DNA from: an uncultured Clostridia bacterium
GTDB lineage: Bacteria > Bacillota > Clostridia > UMGS1810
Reading direction: 5' to 3'
Length of the DNA: 13,069 nt
Assembly (NCBI GenBank): GCA_937959315.1
Contig: CALGRC010000074.1
Coordinates: 1-13,069 of the forward strand
The translations under genes and the position numbers were made by a program. This document shows, one piece after another, positions 1 through 7,048 of this stretch. Under the pieces are notes generated by a model. The model made no database searches, was not told where the DNA came from, and saw only the letters and a program-made list of their open reading frames with translations. Positions within the stretch are counted from its first letter, which is position 1. Each line of letters opens with the position of its first letter.

Positions 1-2007
1 AATTCTGTGCAACAAATCCATAAAACAGGATACCGTCTGGACATTGCGGAATTAGATAAACGGCACTGTATTAACCAGATAGAGGAATTTGGCTTTTTTC
101 AAGTGATTGGCCGGCCGCAGTTGCCTGATGATGGGTGGTATTCCAAGCCTATTATCCCTGTGTATGAGCAGAATTTGTATGAAGGGCAGGAAGTTTATTT
201 GTTGGCAGACAGCCAGACAGTGTTTGGACCATATCCGGTTGGGTACCGCAAGCGGGATGGGGTGTATTATATCAATACCAATCTGGCAGACACAAAATAT
301 GTTTTGTCTGGGTATACGGTGTGCGGAAAAATATGGGATGATGTTCAGGAAATTTACTGTGGGTATGGGGATGAACGCCGCTGTATTTTACAATTGCCGG
401 ATACGGCAGATGCTATACAGTATGATGCTTTGCCGGAAAGTACATTGATACAGAATTTTTGCGAAACTATACCAGAGGAACTGCTGGCAGACGGGAAGCT
501 TAATTTATCCTGTACAGCACAAGTGGTTGCTGCATATCGTCAATCGTTTCTCATGGGAGGTGGCATCAATACAGAAATTTTGCATAACCGGTTGAAGACG
601 GTACGCCGCTACTTAACAGACAACAAGCGCTTATCTGATGTGCTTGCGCAGGATAAAGCACAGAAATTGGAGCGGCTATCGGATTTGCAGGAACATGTGG
701 CATATTTAGAAAAACATAAATATGCGTTGGAAAAAGAATGCGATGCGTTAGAACAAACGCTGGAAAATATGTTGCAGCATGCCGGAGAACGGATGAAAAA
801 ATTTACGTTTGATGAAGTGATTGCTGGTAAATGGATGCGGCAAGCGGCTCAATGGGAACAAGAAGACTTGCGGGCAAACTATTGGCAGATAGCGGAAAAA
901 CTTGCTGTTTTGCCCTGTGATGCCGTGGAACAAGCAGCTCTTGTGGAGTATTTGTATACCTCTGTACAACAATGGAGGCCTTCTTATGATTGCAATTTTA
1001 TTATCAATATCCTGCTTTGCGTGACGCAGGGGTTTTTAACTATTTTTTCGGGCCCGCCTGGGATAGGGAAAACTTCTATATGCCATATTCTTGCCAACGT
1101 GTTGGGGTTGACACAAATTGCAGGCCGGCTGGAAAACACTTTGGAATCTTACTATGTTGAACGGTATATTCCGGTTTCAGTAGAACGGGGCTGGACATCC
1201 AAGCGGGATTTGATAGGGTATTACAACCCGCTGACAAAAACATTTGACGACAATGACCGCCGTTTTTATGATGGACTGCGGATTTTGGACTGTGAGCAGG
1301 CAATGGGAAGCTGCCATTTGCCGTATTTGGTATTGCTTGATGAGGCAAACCTCAGTCAAATGGAATACTATTGGGCTGATTTTATGGCGGCCTGTGACCA
1401 AAGCAGCGGTAGTACGGTTGGTTTTGGCGCTTCTTACCGTTTTTTACTGCCAGAAACGCTGCGTTTTGTAGCCACGATGAATCATGATTCTACAACCGAA
1501 GCGTTATCGCCGCGTTTGATCGACCGTTCGTGGGTCATCCGGCTTCCGGAAGGTGACGGAATACCAAAAGCTATGGATCCGCAGAAAAGAGCGGGGAAGC
1601 TGCTATCTTGGGAGGGTTTAAAGCAAGTGTTTATGCCGGATAACACGCTGGCACAGTGCGATATGGGCGGGGCAGAAGATATTTATCAGAAAATCTGTAT
1701 GGTTTGCCGGCATACCAATTTAGCTCCCAGTATCCGTTCTGAACGTGCCATTCGCCGGTATTGGGCAGCGGCGCAGCGGTGGTTTGTACCAGATGCAAGG
1801 GGTAGAAATACAGCGTTAATTGCATTGGATTATGCAGTTGCACAGCGGATACTACCAAAAATAACGGGGGCAGGAGAAAAAACCCGTTTGTTACTCGAAG
1901 AATTGCAGAAAGTGTGTAGGCAGGAAAATTTGTGTGGTTCGGCAGGCAAGTTGGATGAAATTCTACAGCGCGGGCAGGAAGGGATGGGATATTATTCGTT
2001 TTTCTAA
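1..2007 (+). CDS. McrB-like AAA+ motor protein with internal coiled coil (5' end cut by window)
   Basis: The frame is open to the window edge, with two more sense codons before the first usable start (GTG at 7), so the true start may lie outside; residues are numbered from that GTG. Seen: an N-terminal region without recognised motifs (about 1-200), a heptad-like charged helix (about 208-265), then an AAA+ module with Walker A GPPGIGKTS (349-357, K355), Walker B LVLLDE (441-446) and a sensor/arginine stretch ATMNHDSTTEALSPRLIDR (489-507). The order and the MN...LSPRLIDR stretch resemble McrB-family motors that drive McrC nucleases in type IV restriction. The neighbour just downstream is a DUF2357/McrC-like nuclease, which supports the call. 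Odd: McrB GTPases carry MNxxD (N-x-x-D), while here the fourth position is Ser (N492-H-D-S495), so nucleotide preference may be ATP or altered. Role in defence is inferred from the pair, not shown. Confidence 0.85.
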   Translation, partial: NSVQQIHKTGYRLDIAELDKRHCINQIEEFGFFQVIGRPQLPDDGWYSKPIIPVYEQNLYEGQEVYLLADSQTVFGPYPVGYRKRDGVYYINTNLADTKYVLSGYTVCGKIWDDVQEIYCGYGDERRCILQLPDTADAIQYDALPESTLIQNFCETIPEELLADGKLNLSCTAQVVAAYRQSFLMGGGINTEILHNRLKTVRRYLTDNKRLSDVLAQDKAQKLERLSDLQEHVAYLEKHKYALEKECDALEQTLENMLQHAGERMKKFTFDEVIAGKWMRQAAQWEQEDLRANYWQIAEKLAVLPCDAVEQAALVEYLYTSVQQWRPSYDCNFIINILLCVTQGFLTIFSGPPGIGKTSICHILANVLGLTQIAGRLENTLESYYVERYIPVSVERGWTSKRDLIGYYNPLTKTFDDNDRRFYDGLRILDCEQAMGSCHLPYLVLLDEANLSQMEYYWADFMAACDQSSGSTVGFGASYRFLLPETLRFVATMNHDSTTEALSPRLIDRSWVIRLPEGDGIPKAMDPQKRAGKLLSWEGLKQVFMPDNTLAQCDMGGAEDIYQKICMVCRHTNLAPSIRSERAIRRYWAAAQRWFVPDARGRNTALIALDYAVAQRILPKITGAGEKTRLLLEELQKVCRQENLCGSAGKLDEILQRGQEGMGYYSFF

Positions 2008-2022
2008 AAAGGGAGAATCATT

Positions 2023-2030
2023 AAAGAGGG
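2023..2030 (+). promoter_or_regulatory. Ribosome binding site that supports a TTG start for the DUF2357 gene
   Basis: The purine run AAAGAGGG ends 8 bases before an in-frame TTG at 2039. The longer in-frame starts (GTG 1934, ATG 1955) lie inside the upstream gene and have no comparable site in front of them. The site falls 15 bases after the upstream stop codon, suiting coupled translation of the two genes. Confidence 0.5.
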
Positions 2031-2038
2031 ATATCCAT

Positions 2039-3868
2039 TTGATCCTTCGTCCGTTTGGCCGTGAGGAAGTCCATGTACCATTGGGGCCTGCGCATGATGG
2101 GAGTATGGAATACCGTGCAGCGGAGGAATACGGGGTGTTTGCCGGGCTTACTTATGAGGTGGTTTTGGATGTCGGAGGCCTGTCAAATGAAGTATCTGTG
2201 ATGTGCGAACTGAACGGGACCCCGGTTGCATGTACCTGGGCAAACGGTATGCTGCAATTTGGCGGGAACCGTGCAAATGGCCGTTTATTTCTAGATTGTT
2301 ATGGCTATGTGCAGCTTTTTTTTGCAGTCATATGCGAGAATGGGGAATCAATGGAAGCCTGTACGCCATATTTGCCAGTATTTTTATCAAAAGGAACTGA
2401 TTGCCAAGCGGTATACGCGATGTTGGCATATGTCAATGCACAGTATGAAGATTTGCTGTATGAACCTGCGGGGCATGTACGCAGTCCTGCGGGTGTGCAG
2501 CAGGGGGAGCGTCGAAGTGCGTCTGTCTGTATTCCGCTTCTTGCACATATTGCAGGCATATTTGAAACAACGCTTCCGGCTTTTTTAGCTGGCAGCAAAT
2601 ATCGGCGCGGAAAACAGCAAACGGCTGGGGAGTTTGCAAAAATGCAAGCTGTATCAGAGGCTGAACTATGCTATATTGCCCAACATCCAGATCAGCTCCG
2701 TCCGGTTGTATATCCCACTGGCATCCGGTATGGCCGGCATTATTTTCAACCGTGCCGCACATTGGTTCCCAAGCATATCCAGTTGTATCACATATATGAA
2801 AATCGGATGGTTTTTGGATTTCTGCAGGCCGTTTATCTTACTGTATATCAAATGCGGCACAAAATTGCAGGACTCATCCAGCGCTTTCCGCGTATGGGAA
2901 CTGCCGTTGGCGGTTCTCTTGGCCCGGGGCATTATTTTTACGGCGCTGTCAAAGAAGCATTGTGTATGCATTTGCAGCAATTAATCTGTTTGTCCACCCG
3001 GTTTGAATCCTTATATAGGATTTACCAAAACGCATGGGGCATTGTACCGCAGCCCCTCTGCACCCTTCCAGAACCCACGGCTGTATTCCTGTCAAGCCCA
3101 CATTACCAATCTGTTTATCGGGCAATGGAGCGGTGGTTTTTATACGGCCGGCTGGATTTGACGCAGGAAGAACTCCTTTTATCTTTTTCAAAAATAGAAT
3201 CGCTGTATGAATATTATATATTGGCTAAATTACATTCGTTTTTTATCCGCCGTGCGTTCCCATTATGGAAAAAAGAACGGTATATCTATTCGGTACCGCG
3301 GGGGAAATATTGCAACACTTGGTGCTGCAATACCTTTTATTACCGTTGTGCCCAAACAGAGGTGACCCTGTATTATCAACCGGTAATATCTTGCGGCGTA
3401 ACATGTGGGGCCAATCAAATTGGGCTGTATCGAAACACTACCGTTTCGCTGCCGGGCGAGGGCTGGAAGGAACGGCGTGGCCGGTATTATGTACCGGATT
3501 TTCTTTTGAAAATTATCCAGCCGGATAAAACATTATATTTGATTTTGGATGCAAAATTCAGTACAGTATCCAATGTGAAAGCTTATGTGTTGGTGGATGC
3601 GGTATATAAATATTTGTTTTCTATCGGATTGCTACATTCTAACGATGTTCTTGCGGGGCTTTGTATAGTCAATGGGAAAATAGAGGCGGGCAGTGCCTCC
3701 AATCTGGTGAATATTCATGATATGAGGCTGCCGGGAGAACAGGATTTACCAAAAACATTGCTGCTGACTATGGCGGAGACGGGGGAAAATACCGAAGAAT
3801 TGCACCAATCGCTGCTGGAACAAGTCATCGGCCCTTTTTTGGGTTCTGGAACAGGGGCTGCATTATGA
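2039..3868 (+). CDS. DUF2357 / McrC-like protein with PD-(D/E)xK nuclease core
   Basis: About 609 residues if translation begins at TTG 2039 (ribosome site at 2023-2030); alternative starts GTG 1934 or ATG 1955 would overlap the upstream gene by up to 74 bases. The long N-terminal and middle region has no motif I can assign with certainty, but its length and layout suit DUF2357 proteins. Near the C-terminus is a PD-(D/E)xK-type core: YYVPDF with D487 at the end of one strand, then ILDAKF with D504 and K506, followed by a DAVYKYLF helix like the DxYQxxxY helix of McrC nucleases. The expected role is DNA cleavage driven by the AAA+ partner encoded 31 bases upstream, as in McrBC-type (type IV) restriction. 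Family assignment rests on the motif and the pairing; the trigger (modified DNA or phage component) cannot be read from sequence. No clear terminator follows. Confidence 0.8.
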   Translation: MILRPFGREEVHVPLGPAHDGSMEYRAAEEYGVFAGLTYEVVLDVGGLSNEVSVMCELNGTPVACTWANGMLQFGGNRANGRLFLDCYGYVQLFFAVICENGESMEACTPYLPVFLSKGTDCQAVYAMLAYVNAQYEDLLYEPAGHVRSPAGVQQGERRSASVCIPLLAHIAGIFETTLPAFLAGSKYRRGKQQTAGEFAKMQAVSEAELCYIAQHPDQLRPVVYPTGIRYGRHYFQPCRTLVPKHIQLYHIYENRMVFGFLQAVYLTVYQMRHKIAGLIQRFPRMGTAVGGSLGPGHYFYGAVKEALCMHLQQLICLSTRFESLYRIYQNAWGIVPQPLCTLPEPTAVFLSSPHYQSVYRAMERWFLYGRLDLTQEELLLSFSKIESLYEYYILAKLHSFFIRRAFPLWKKERYIYSVPRGKYCNTWCCNTFYYRCAQTEVTLYYQPVISCGVTCGANQIGLYRNTTVSLPGEGWKERRGRYYVPDFLLKIIQPDKTLYLILDAKFSTVSNVKAYVLVDAVYKYLFSIGLLHSNDVLAGLCIVNGKIEAGSASNLVNIHDMRLPGEQDLPKTLLLTMAETGENTEELHQSLLEQVIGPFLGSGTGAAL

Positions 3869-3871
3869 TAA

Positions 3872-3901
3872 TTCGCATATTTCAAAAAAGTATGGTATAA
3901 T
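3872..3901 (+). promoter_or_regulatory. Extended -10 promoter upstream of tmcAL
   Basis: TGGTATAAT at 3893-3901 is a perfect -10 hexamer (3896-3901) with a TG extension. A weak -35, TTCGCA (3872-3877, four of six matches to TTGACA), lies 18 bases upstream. It begins only 4 bases after the stop codon of the DUF2357 gene, so the housekeeping gene has its own promoter independent of the defence-like pair. Confidence 0.7.
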
Positions 3902-3940
3902 AGCAAAAAACAGGTTATGGAAATAGGCAGGGTGAGGCGT

Positions 3941-5119
3941 GTGCGGACAGTTGGAATTATTTGCGAATACCATCCGTTTCATAACGGGCATTTATATCAT
4001 TTGACGCAGGCGAAAAAAGAACTGCAATGTGAAGCAGCGGTTTGTGTTATGAGCGGGGCGTTTGTGCAGCGCGGGGAAGTTGCGTTATTTGATAAATGGG
4101 AACGGGCGCGGGCGGCTTTGGCTTACGGCGCTGATTTGGTGTTGGAATTGCCTGCTTATGTGGTATTGCAATCGGCAGGCCAGTTTGCGGATGGGGGGAT
4201 ACAACTGCTGGATGCTTTGGGCGTTGTAGATGCCGTTAGTTTTGGCAGTGAGTGCGGCGATTTGCAGTTGCTGCAAGATATTGCATCCGTGCTGGCAGAA
4301 GAACCAATGCCGTTTCAAACAGCGCTTAAAAATGCGCTGGGGAAAGGGATGGGATATCCTGCCGCACTTTGCCAAGCGTTTGAAACCTGCTGGCCGCAAA
4401 AAGATATCCGCGCGCTGCTATGCCCCAATAATTTGCTGGCGGCCAATTATTTAGCTGCATTGCAGCGGTTGGGAAGCCGCATGCTGCCGCATACGCTCAA
4501 ACGGCAGGCGACGGGCCATCATGATATGGAGTTGAAAGGGACAATTGCAAGCGGGACAGCGATTCGCAGGGCATTGCTGCAAGGCAGGACTTGCCGGGAT
4601 GTACTTCCGGGAAAAAGCGTTTATTCCTGCCAATACCGGATGGAGCGGCTGGAACCGCTGTTGCTGGGATATCTGCGTATAGTAGATGCAGCCCAGTTGG
4701 GGCAATTGCCGGGTATGGAACAAGGGCTTGCCAACCGGATGCTGCGTGCGGCGCGCCAGGCTGTTAGCTGGCCTGAGTATATTGCAGAGGCGGTGACAAA
4801 GCGGTATACGGCCAGCCGTATCCGCCGTTTGACAGCCGCTGCATTATTGGGGTTCCGCCTTGGCGCTAAGCTCGATTATGTTCGGATACTGGGATTGACA
4901 CCGCGTGGTGCACAGTTGCTCCGTACGGCAAAACAGGTGTGCCCGTTTCCCATTATTACCAAAACGGCCGATGCATATTTACCGCAGGACAGCATGTTTT
5001 GGTATGATATCCGTGCTACCGATTTGGCTGCCCTGGCGTGTAGCGATACCCGGCGGCGGATTGCTGGAGCCGATTACCGGACGTCGCCGGTTTTTGTAAA
5101 AAATACGGAATCTATTTGA
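3941..5119 (+). CDS. tmcAL: tRNA(Met) cytidine acetate ligase TmcAL (YlbM family)
   Basis: A 392-residue protein close to the family length (B. subtilis YlbM is about 415). TmcAL makes N4-acetylcytidine at the wobble position of elongator tRNA(Met), using acetate and ATP through an acetyl-adenylate; it is cytoplasmic. Seen: the N-terminal nucleotidyltransferase-like signature EYHPFHNGH with HNGH at 14-17, and a later GTAIR motif (205-209) in the position of the ISGTxIR-type motif of this fold. Family starts align with GTG 3941 (M-R-T-V-G-I-I); the in-frame ATG at 3917 would add eight residues with no family match and has only a weak ribosome site. GGTGA at 3931-3935 is the likely extended Shine-Dalgarno contact. 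It has its own promoter, and 63 bases separate it from the sigma factor gene. Confidence 0.92.
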   Translation: MRTVGIICEYHPFHNGHLYHLTQAKKELQCEAAVCVMSGAFVQRGEVALFDKWERARAALAYGADLVLELPAYVVLQSAGQFADGGIQLLDALGVVDAVSFGSECGDLQLLQDIASVLAEEPMPFQTALKNALGKGMGYPAALCQAFETCWPQKDIRALLCPNNLLAANYLAALQRLGSRMLPHTLKRQATGHHDMELKGTIASGTAIRRALLQGRTCRDVLPGKSVYSCQYRMERLEPLLLGYLRIVDAAQLGQLPGMEQGLANRMLRAARQAVSWPEYIAEAVTKRYTASRIRRLTAAALLGFRLGAKLDYVRILGLTPRGAQLLRTAKQVCPFPIITKTADAYLPQDSMFWYDIRATDLAALACSDTRRRIAGADYRTSPVFVKNTESI

Positions 5120-5182
5120 ATCCTTTTTGCCTGTTCATTCGTTTTAAGGATTGTAACGCTGAAAATAGGGAGGGGGAGCATA

Positions 5183-5698
5183 TTGGAAGCGTTTCAGGAA
5201 CTTGTGGAAACCTATCAGAGCTTGCTGTTTTCCATATGCTTTAACCTAACGCAAGACTATTTTGAAGCGGAAAATATTACGCAGGATACGTTTGTCATAT
5301 TTTACCGGACATACTATGGCAGGCCGCATACAAATGTAAAAAGTTTGCTGTGTACCATTGCCGCTAACCGCTGCAGGGATTATTTAAAAAGTAAATCAAG
5401 GCGGACGACGGTGCCTGCGCCTCCGGAGGACTTTGCAATGGTGGAAAGCAATCATACGGTGGAACAGGAAGTAGAGCAGCATCAGGCGGATGAGCTGCTG
5501 CGGAACCTGTGCCGGTCACTGGAGCAGCCTTATCGTTCGGTGAGCGAAGCGTATTATTTAAAGGGTTTTACCGCTTCAGAAATTGCCAAGCGGACCGGCG
5601 TGAATCAAAACACAGTCAAAACGCAGCTGCGCCGGGCGCGGAAGCAGATGCAGACTAAGTGGAAGGAGGTCTATGGGGATGGCAGAACATTATACTAA
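5183..5698 (+). CDS. ECF-type RNA polymerase sigma factor
   Basis: A 171-residue sigma-70 family protein of extracytoplasmic-function size: it has regions 2 and 4 only. Region 2 (about 3-70) includes the ENITQDTF core-binding stretch; region 4 (about 105-160) carries a helix-turn-helix with FTASEIAKRTGVNQNTVKTQ followed by the basic RRARKQ tail. It would direct polymerase to a small set of promoters, typically for envelope or antimicrobial stress. Start TTG 5183 follows a GGGAGGGGGAG ribosome site (from 5168) at normal spacing; no better start is in frame. The next gene, a zinc anti-sigma factor, overlaps its 3' end by 20 bases, the usual arrangement for a sigma/anti-sigma pair. I see no convincing autoregulatory ECF promoter in the 63 bases upstream. 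Confidence 0.93.
   Translation: MEAFQELVETYQSLLFSICFNLTQDYFEAENITQDTFVIFYRTYYGRPHTNVKSLLCTIAANRCRDYLKSKSRRTTVPAPPEDFAMVESNHTVEQEVEQHQADELLRNLCRSLEQPYRSVSEAYYLKGFTASEIAKRTGVNQNTVKTQLRRARKQMQTKWKEVYGDGRTLY
5663..5670 (+). promoter_or_regulatory. Ribosome binding site deciding the anti-sigma start
   Basis: AAGGAGGT at 5663-5670 lies inside the sigma gene. It is only 2 bases from ATG 5673 but 8 bases from ATG 5679, so the second ATG is the better start. Confidence 0.7.
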
Positions 5699-6122
5699 AA
5701 AAGAATGGCTGGCGTTTTTGCGGCATGAGGCGCCATCCTATGGCCAAATGTTGGAGCATTTAACCGGTTGCCCGCAGTGTATGAAAGAGTATACAGCGCT
5801 GCTGCAAGAATCGGTGCTCTTGACGCCGCCGCGTGGGATGAAAGAAGAAATTTTAGAGCAGGCGGCGCCGCAAAAAACAGTGGTTGCTATTTTACCGCAG
5901 GTAATGAAAGTATTGCTTTGTTCTTCGCTATCGCTGGCCGTGTGGATTGGTTCCAGCTATTTGGTGGCGCCGGGGGCAGTATCGCAGGCGGCGCATGAAC
6001 AAATCCGCCGCCAGGTTGAACAGATTGACAGGCAGGTGCAAAAGGACCAGCAGCGGGCAGTCCGCGGCCATGTTTTGCATTGGGATTGGAAAGACCTGTG
6101 GAAAGGAATGGGAGGTCGTTGA
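5679..6122 (+). CDS. Membrane-anchored zinc anti-sigma factor
   Basis: A 147-residue protein. The N-terminal cytoplasmic part carries H27-x3-C31-x2-C34 (HLTGCPQC), the signature of zinc-binding anti-sigma (ZAS) domains that clamp ECF sigma factors. One transmembrane helix follows at about 78-96, then a Gln/Arg-rich helical segment (about 102-125) and a Trp-rich tail outside the membrane. It should hold the upstream ECF sigma factor inactive until an envelope signal removes or reshapes it. ATG 5679 is preferred over 5673 on ribosome-site spacing. It overlaps the sigma gene by 20 bases and shares one base with the next gene (TGATG), so the operon is translationally coupled. The extracytoplasmic part is short, so the signal may be sensed by the two membrane proteins downstream; that is inference. 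Confidence 0.88.
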   Translation: MAEHYTKKEWLAFLRHEAPSYGQMLEHLTGCPQCMKEYTALLQESVLLTPPRGMKEEILEQAAPQKTVVAILPQVMKVLLCSSLSLAVWIGSSYLVAPGAVSQAAHEQIRRQVEQIDRQVQKDQQRAVRGHVLHWDWKDLWKGMGGR

Positions 6123-6652
6123 TGATGAAAAAAAGTTCGTTTTGGGTTGTTGTATTTTCGTTTTTGCCAGGGCTCGGGCATATGTATTTGGGATTTACCG
6201 GCCGCGGTGTAGCGATTATGTCTACTTTTTTTGCAATATGGGCGTTTTCATATCTGTTTTCAGGTATCCCGTTCGCATTTTTGTTGCCGGTTTTGTGGTG
6301 CTATGCCATTTTTGATGCGGTAAAAATTAACCATGCGGCTGGACAGGGCGTACAGGACGATTTTTGGATTTACCGCAATTATAGCTTTTCTGGAAAGCCG
6401 GCCTTTTTTAACGGAAATGCAAAACTCATTGGCTGGGTATTGGTGTTTATTGGTGCGGCTTATATTTATAAAGGTATTTTGACACCCGTACTATATGATT
6501 TATTTGGCGATAATGAGGTGGTGCAGCGGCTCATTTATAATTTCCCAAATTTAGTAATTAGTTTTGCCGTTATTTATCTGGGTATCCGTATGCTTCGGCT
6601 GCCGGGAACAGGGATTCGCCAGGAAGGACGTACAAAGGAGGAAGAAAACTGA
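6122..6652 (+). CDS. Polytopic membrane protein, TM2-like N-terminus, sigma operon
   Basis: A 176-residue protein with about four hydrophobic segments (roughly 7-28, 33-60, 98-115 and 135-158). The start of the chain, with LPGLGHMYLG near residue 15, resembles the GxGxxxxYLG turn of TM2-domain proteins. The C-terminus is polar and basic/acidic (RQEGRTKEEEN). Adjacent ATGs at 6122 and 6125 both follow GGAGG at 6111-6115; 6122 overlaps the anti-sigma stop by one base. Function is not known. Its place directly after a sigma/anti-sigma pair and before a LiaF-like protein suggests a role in sensing or buffering envelope stress, or being part of the autoregulated response. I would not assign a specific activity. 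Confidence 0.8.
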   Translation: MMKKSSFWVVVFSFLPGLGHMYLGFTGRGVAIMSTFFAIWAFSYLFSGIPFAFLLPVLWCYAIFDAVKINHAAGQGVQDDFWIYRNYSFSGKPAFFNGNAKLIGWVLVFIGAAYIYKGILTPVLYDLFGDNEVVQRLIYNFPNLVISFAVIYLGIRMLRLPGTGIRQEGRTKEEEN

Positions 6653-6951
6653 TGCAAGTACGGCGGGTTGGTACGTTTACCACAGGTATTGCGCTGATAG
6701 CCTTTGGCATTTTGCTTGGGATTTCAGCATTTGTAAAAACGTTTGATCTTACAATTATCTTTAAACTCTGGCCGTTTGTAGTATTGTCCTTTGGAATAGA
6801 GGTATTGGTATTCGCTTTTACCAATCGGGAAGAAAAGTTCCGGTATGACGGTGCCAGTATTTTTCTGTTGGTGTTTGTAGTGCTTTCTTCTATGGGGATG
6901 GCTGTGGTTGAGCGGGTGCTGCAAATGGTGCAATACGGGATAATCCGGTAA
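6652..6951 (+). CDS. Small membrane protein, LiaI/LiaF-like transmembrane domain
   Basis: A 99-residue protein with three hydrophobic stretches. The first two contain the pattern GIALIAFGILLGI...LWPFVVLSFGIEVL, matching the two-helix LiaI-LiaF-like transmembrane domain (DUF5668-type: a Gly-rich helix, then a short linker ending in WP before a second helix). LiaF proteins restrain the LiaRS envelope-stress two-component system in Bacillus; here no LiaRS genes are visible and the partner is more likely the adjacent sigma/anti-sigma pair. ATG 6652 overlaps the preceding stop by one base and follows AAAGGAGG (6635-6642). It is the last gene of the operon; a strong terminator starts a few bases after its stop. 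Confidence 0.78.
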   Translation: MQVRRVGTFTTGIALIAFGILLGISAFVKTFDLTIIFKLWPFVVLSFGIEVLVFAFTNREEKFRYDGASIFLLVFVVLSSMGMAVVERVLQMVQYGIIR

Positions 6952-6955
6952 AGTC

Positions 6956-6990
6956 CCCCCTTCCTTCTGAGGAAGGGGGTTTTGCTTTTT
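6956..6990 (+). terminator. Intrinsic terminator of the sigma-factor operon
   Basis: A perfect 10-bp stem, CCCCCTTCCT (6956-6965) with AGGAAGGGGG (6970-6979), closed by loop TCTG, followed by TTTTGCTTTTT (6980-6990). It lies 4 bases after the stop of the LiaF-like gene. Confidence 0.93.
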
Positions 6991-7010
6991 GAGGGAATCT
7001 GTGGTATAAT
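6982..7010 (+). promoter_or_regulatory. Extended -10 promoter for gph-recR
   Basis: TGGTATAAT at 7002-7010 (TATAAT 7005-7010 with TG extension). TTGCTT at 6982-6987 is a usable -35 at exactly 17 bases. The -35 lies within the T-tract of the preceding terminator, so one operon ends and the next begins with almost no spacer. Confidence 0.75.
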
Positions 7011-7048
7011 ACAAAACGGAAAGAATGGTTTGGGGAAGGGACAGGGCT

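Noticed and set aside
4085..4723. Minus-strand open frames within tmcAL
   Set aside because: They are antisense shadows of a well-supported gene, with Pro/Arg-rich composition and no start signals.
5151..5182. TGTAAC (5152-5157) as an ECF -35 for autoregulation of the sigma operon
   Set aside because: No CGTC-like -10 follows at 16-17 bases, where the ribosome site lies instead.
7025..7048. Longer start for the HAD phosphatase at ATG 7025
   Set aside because: Homologues start immediately before the nucleophile motif; the ribosome site lies downstream of 7025.
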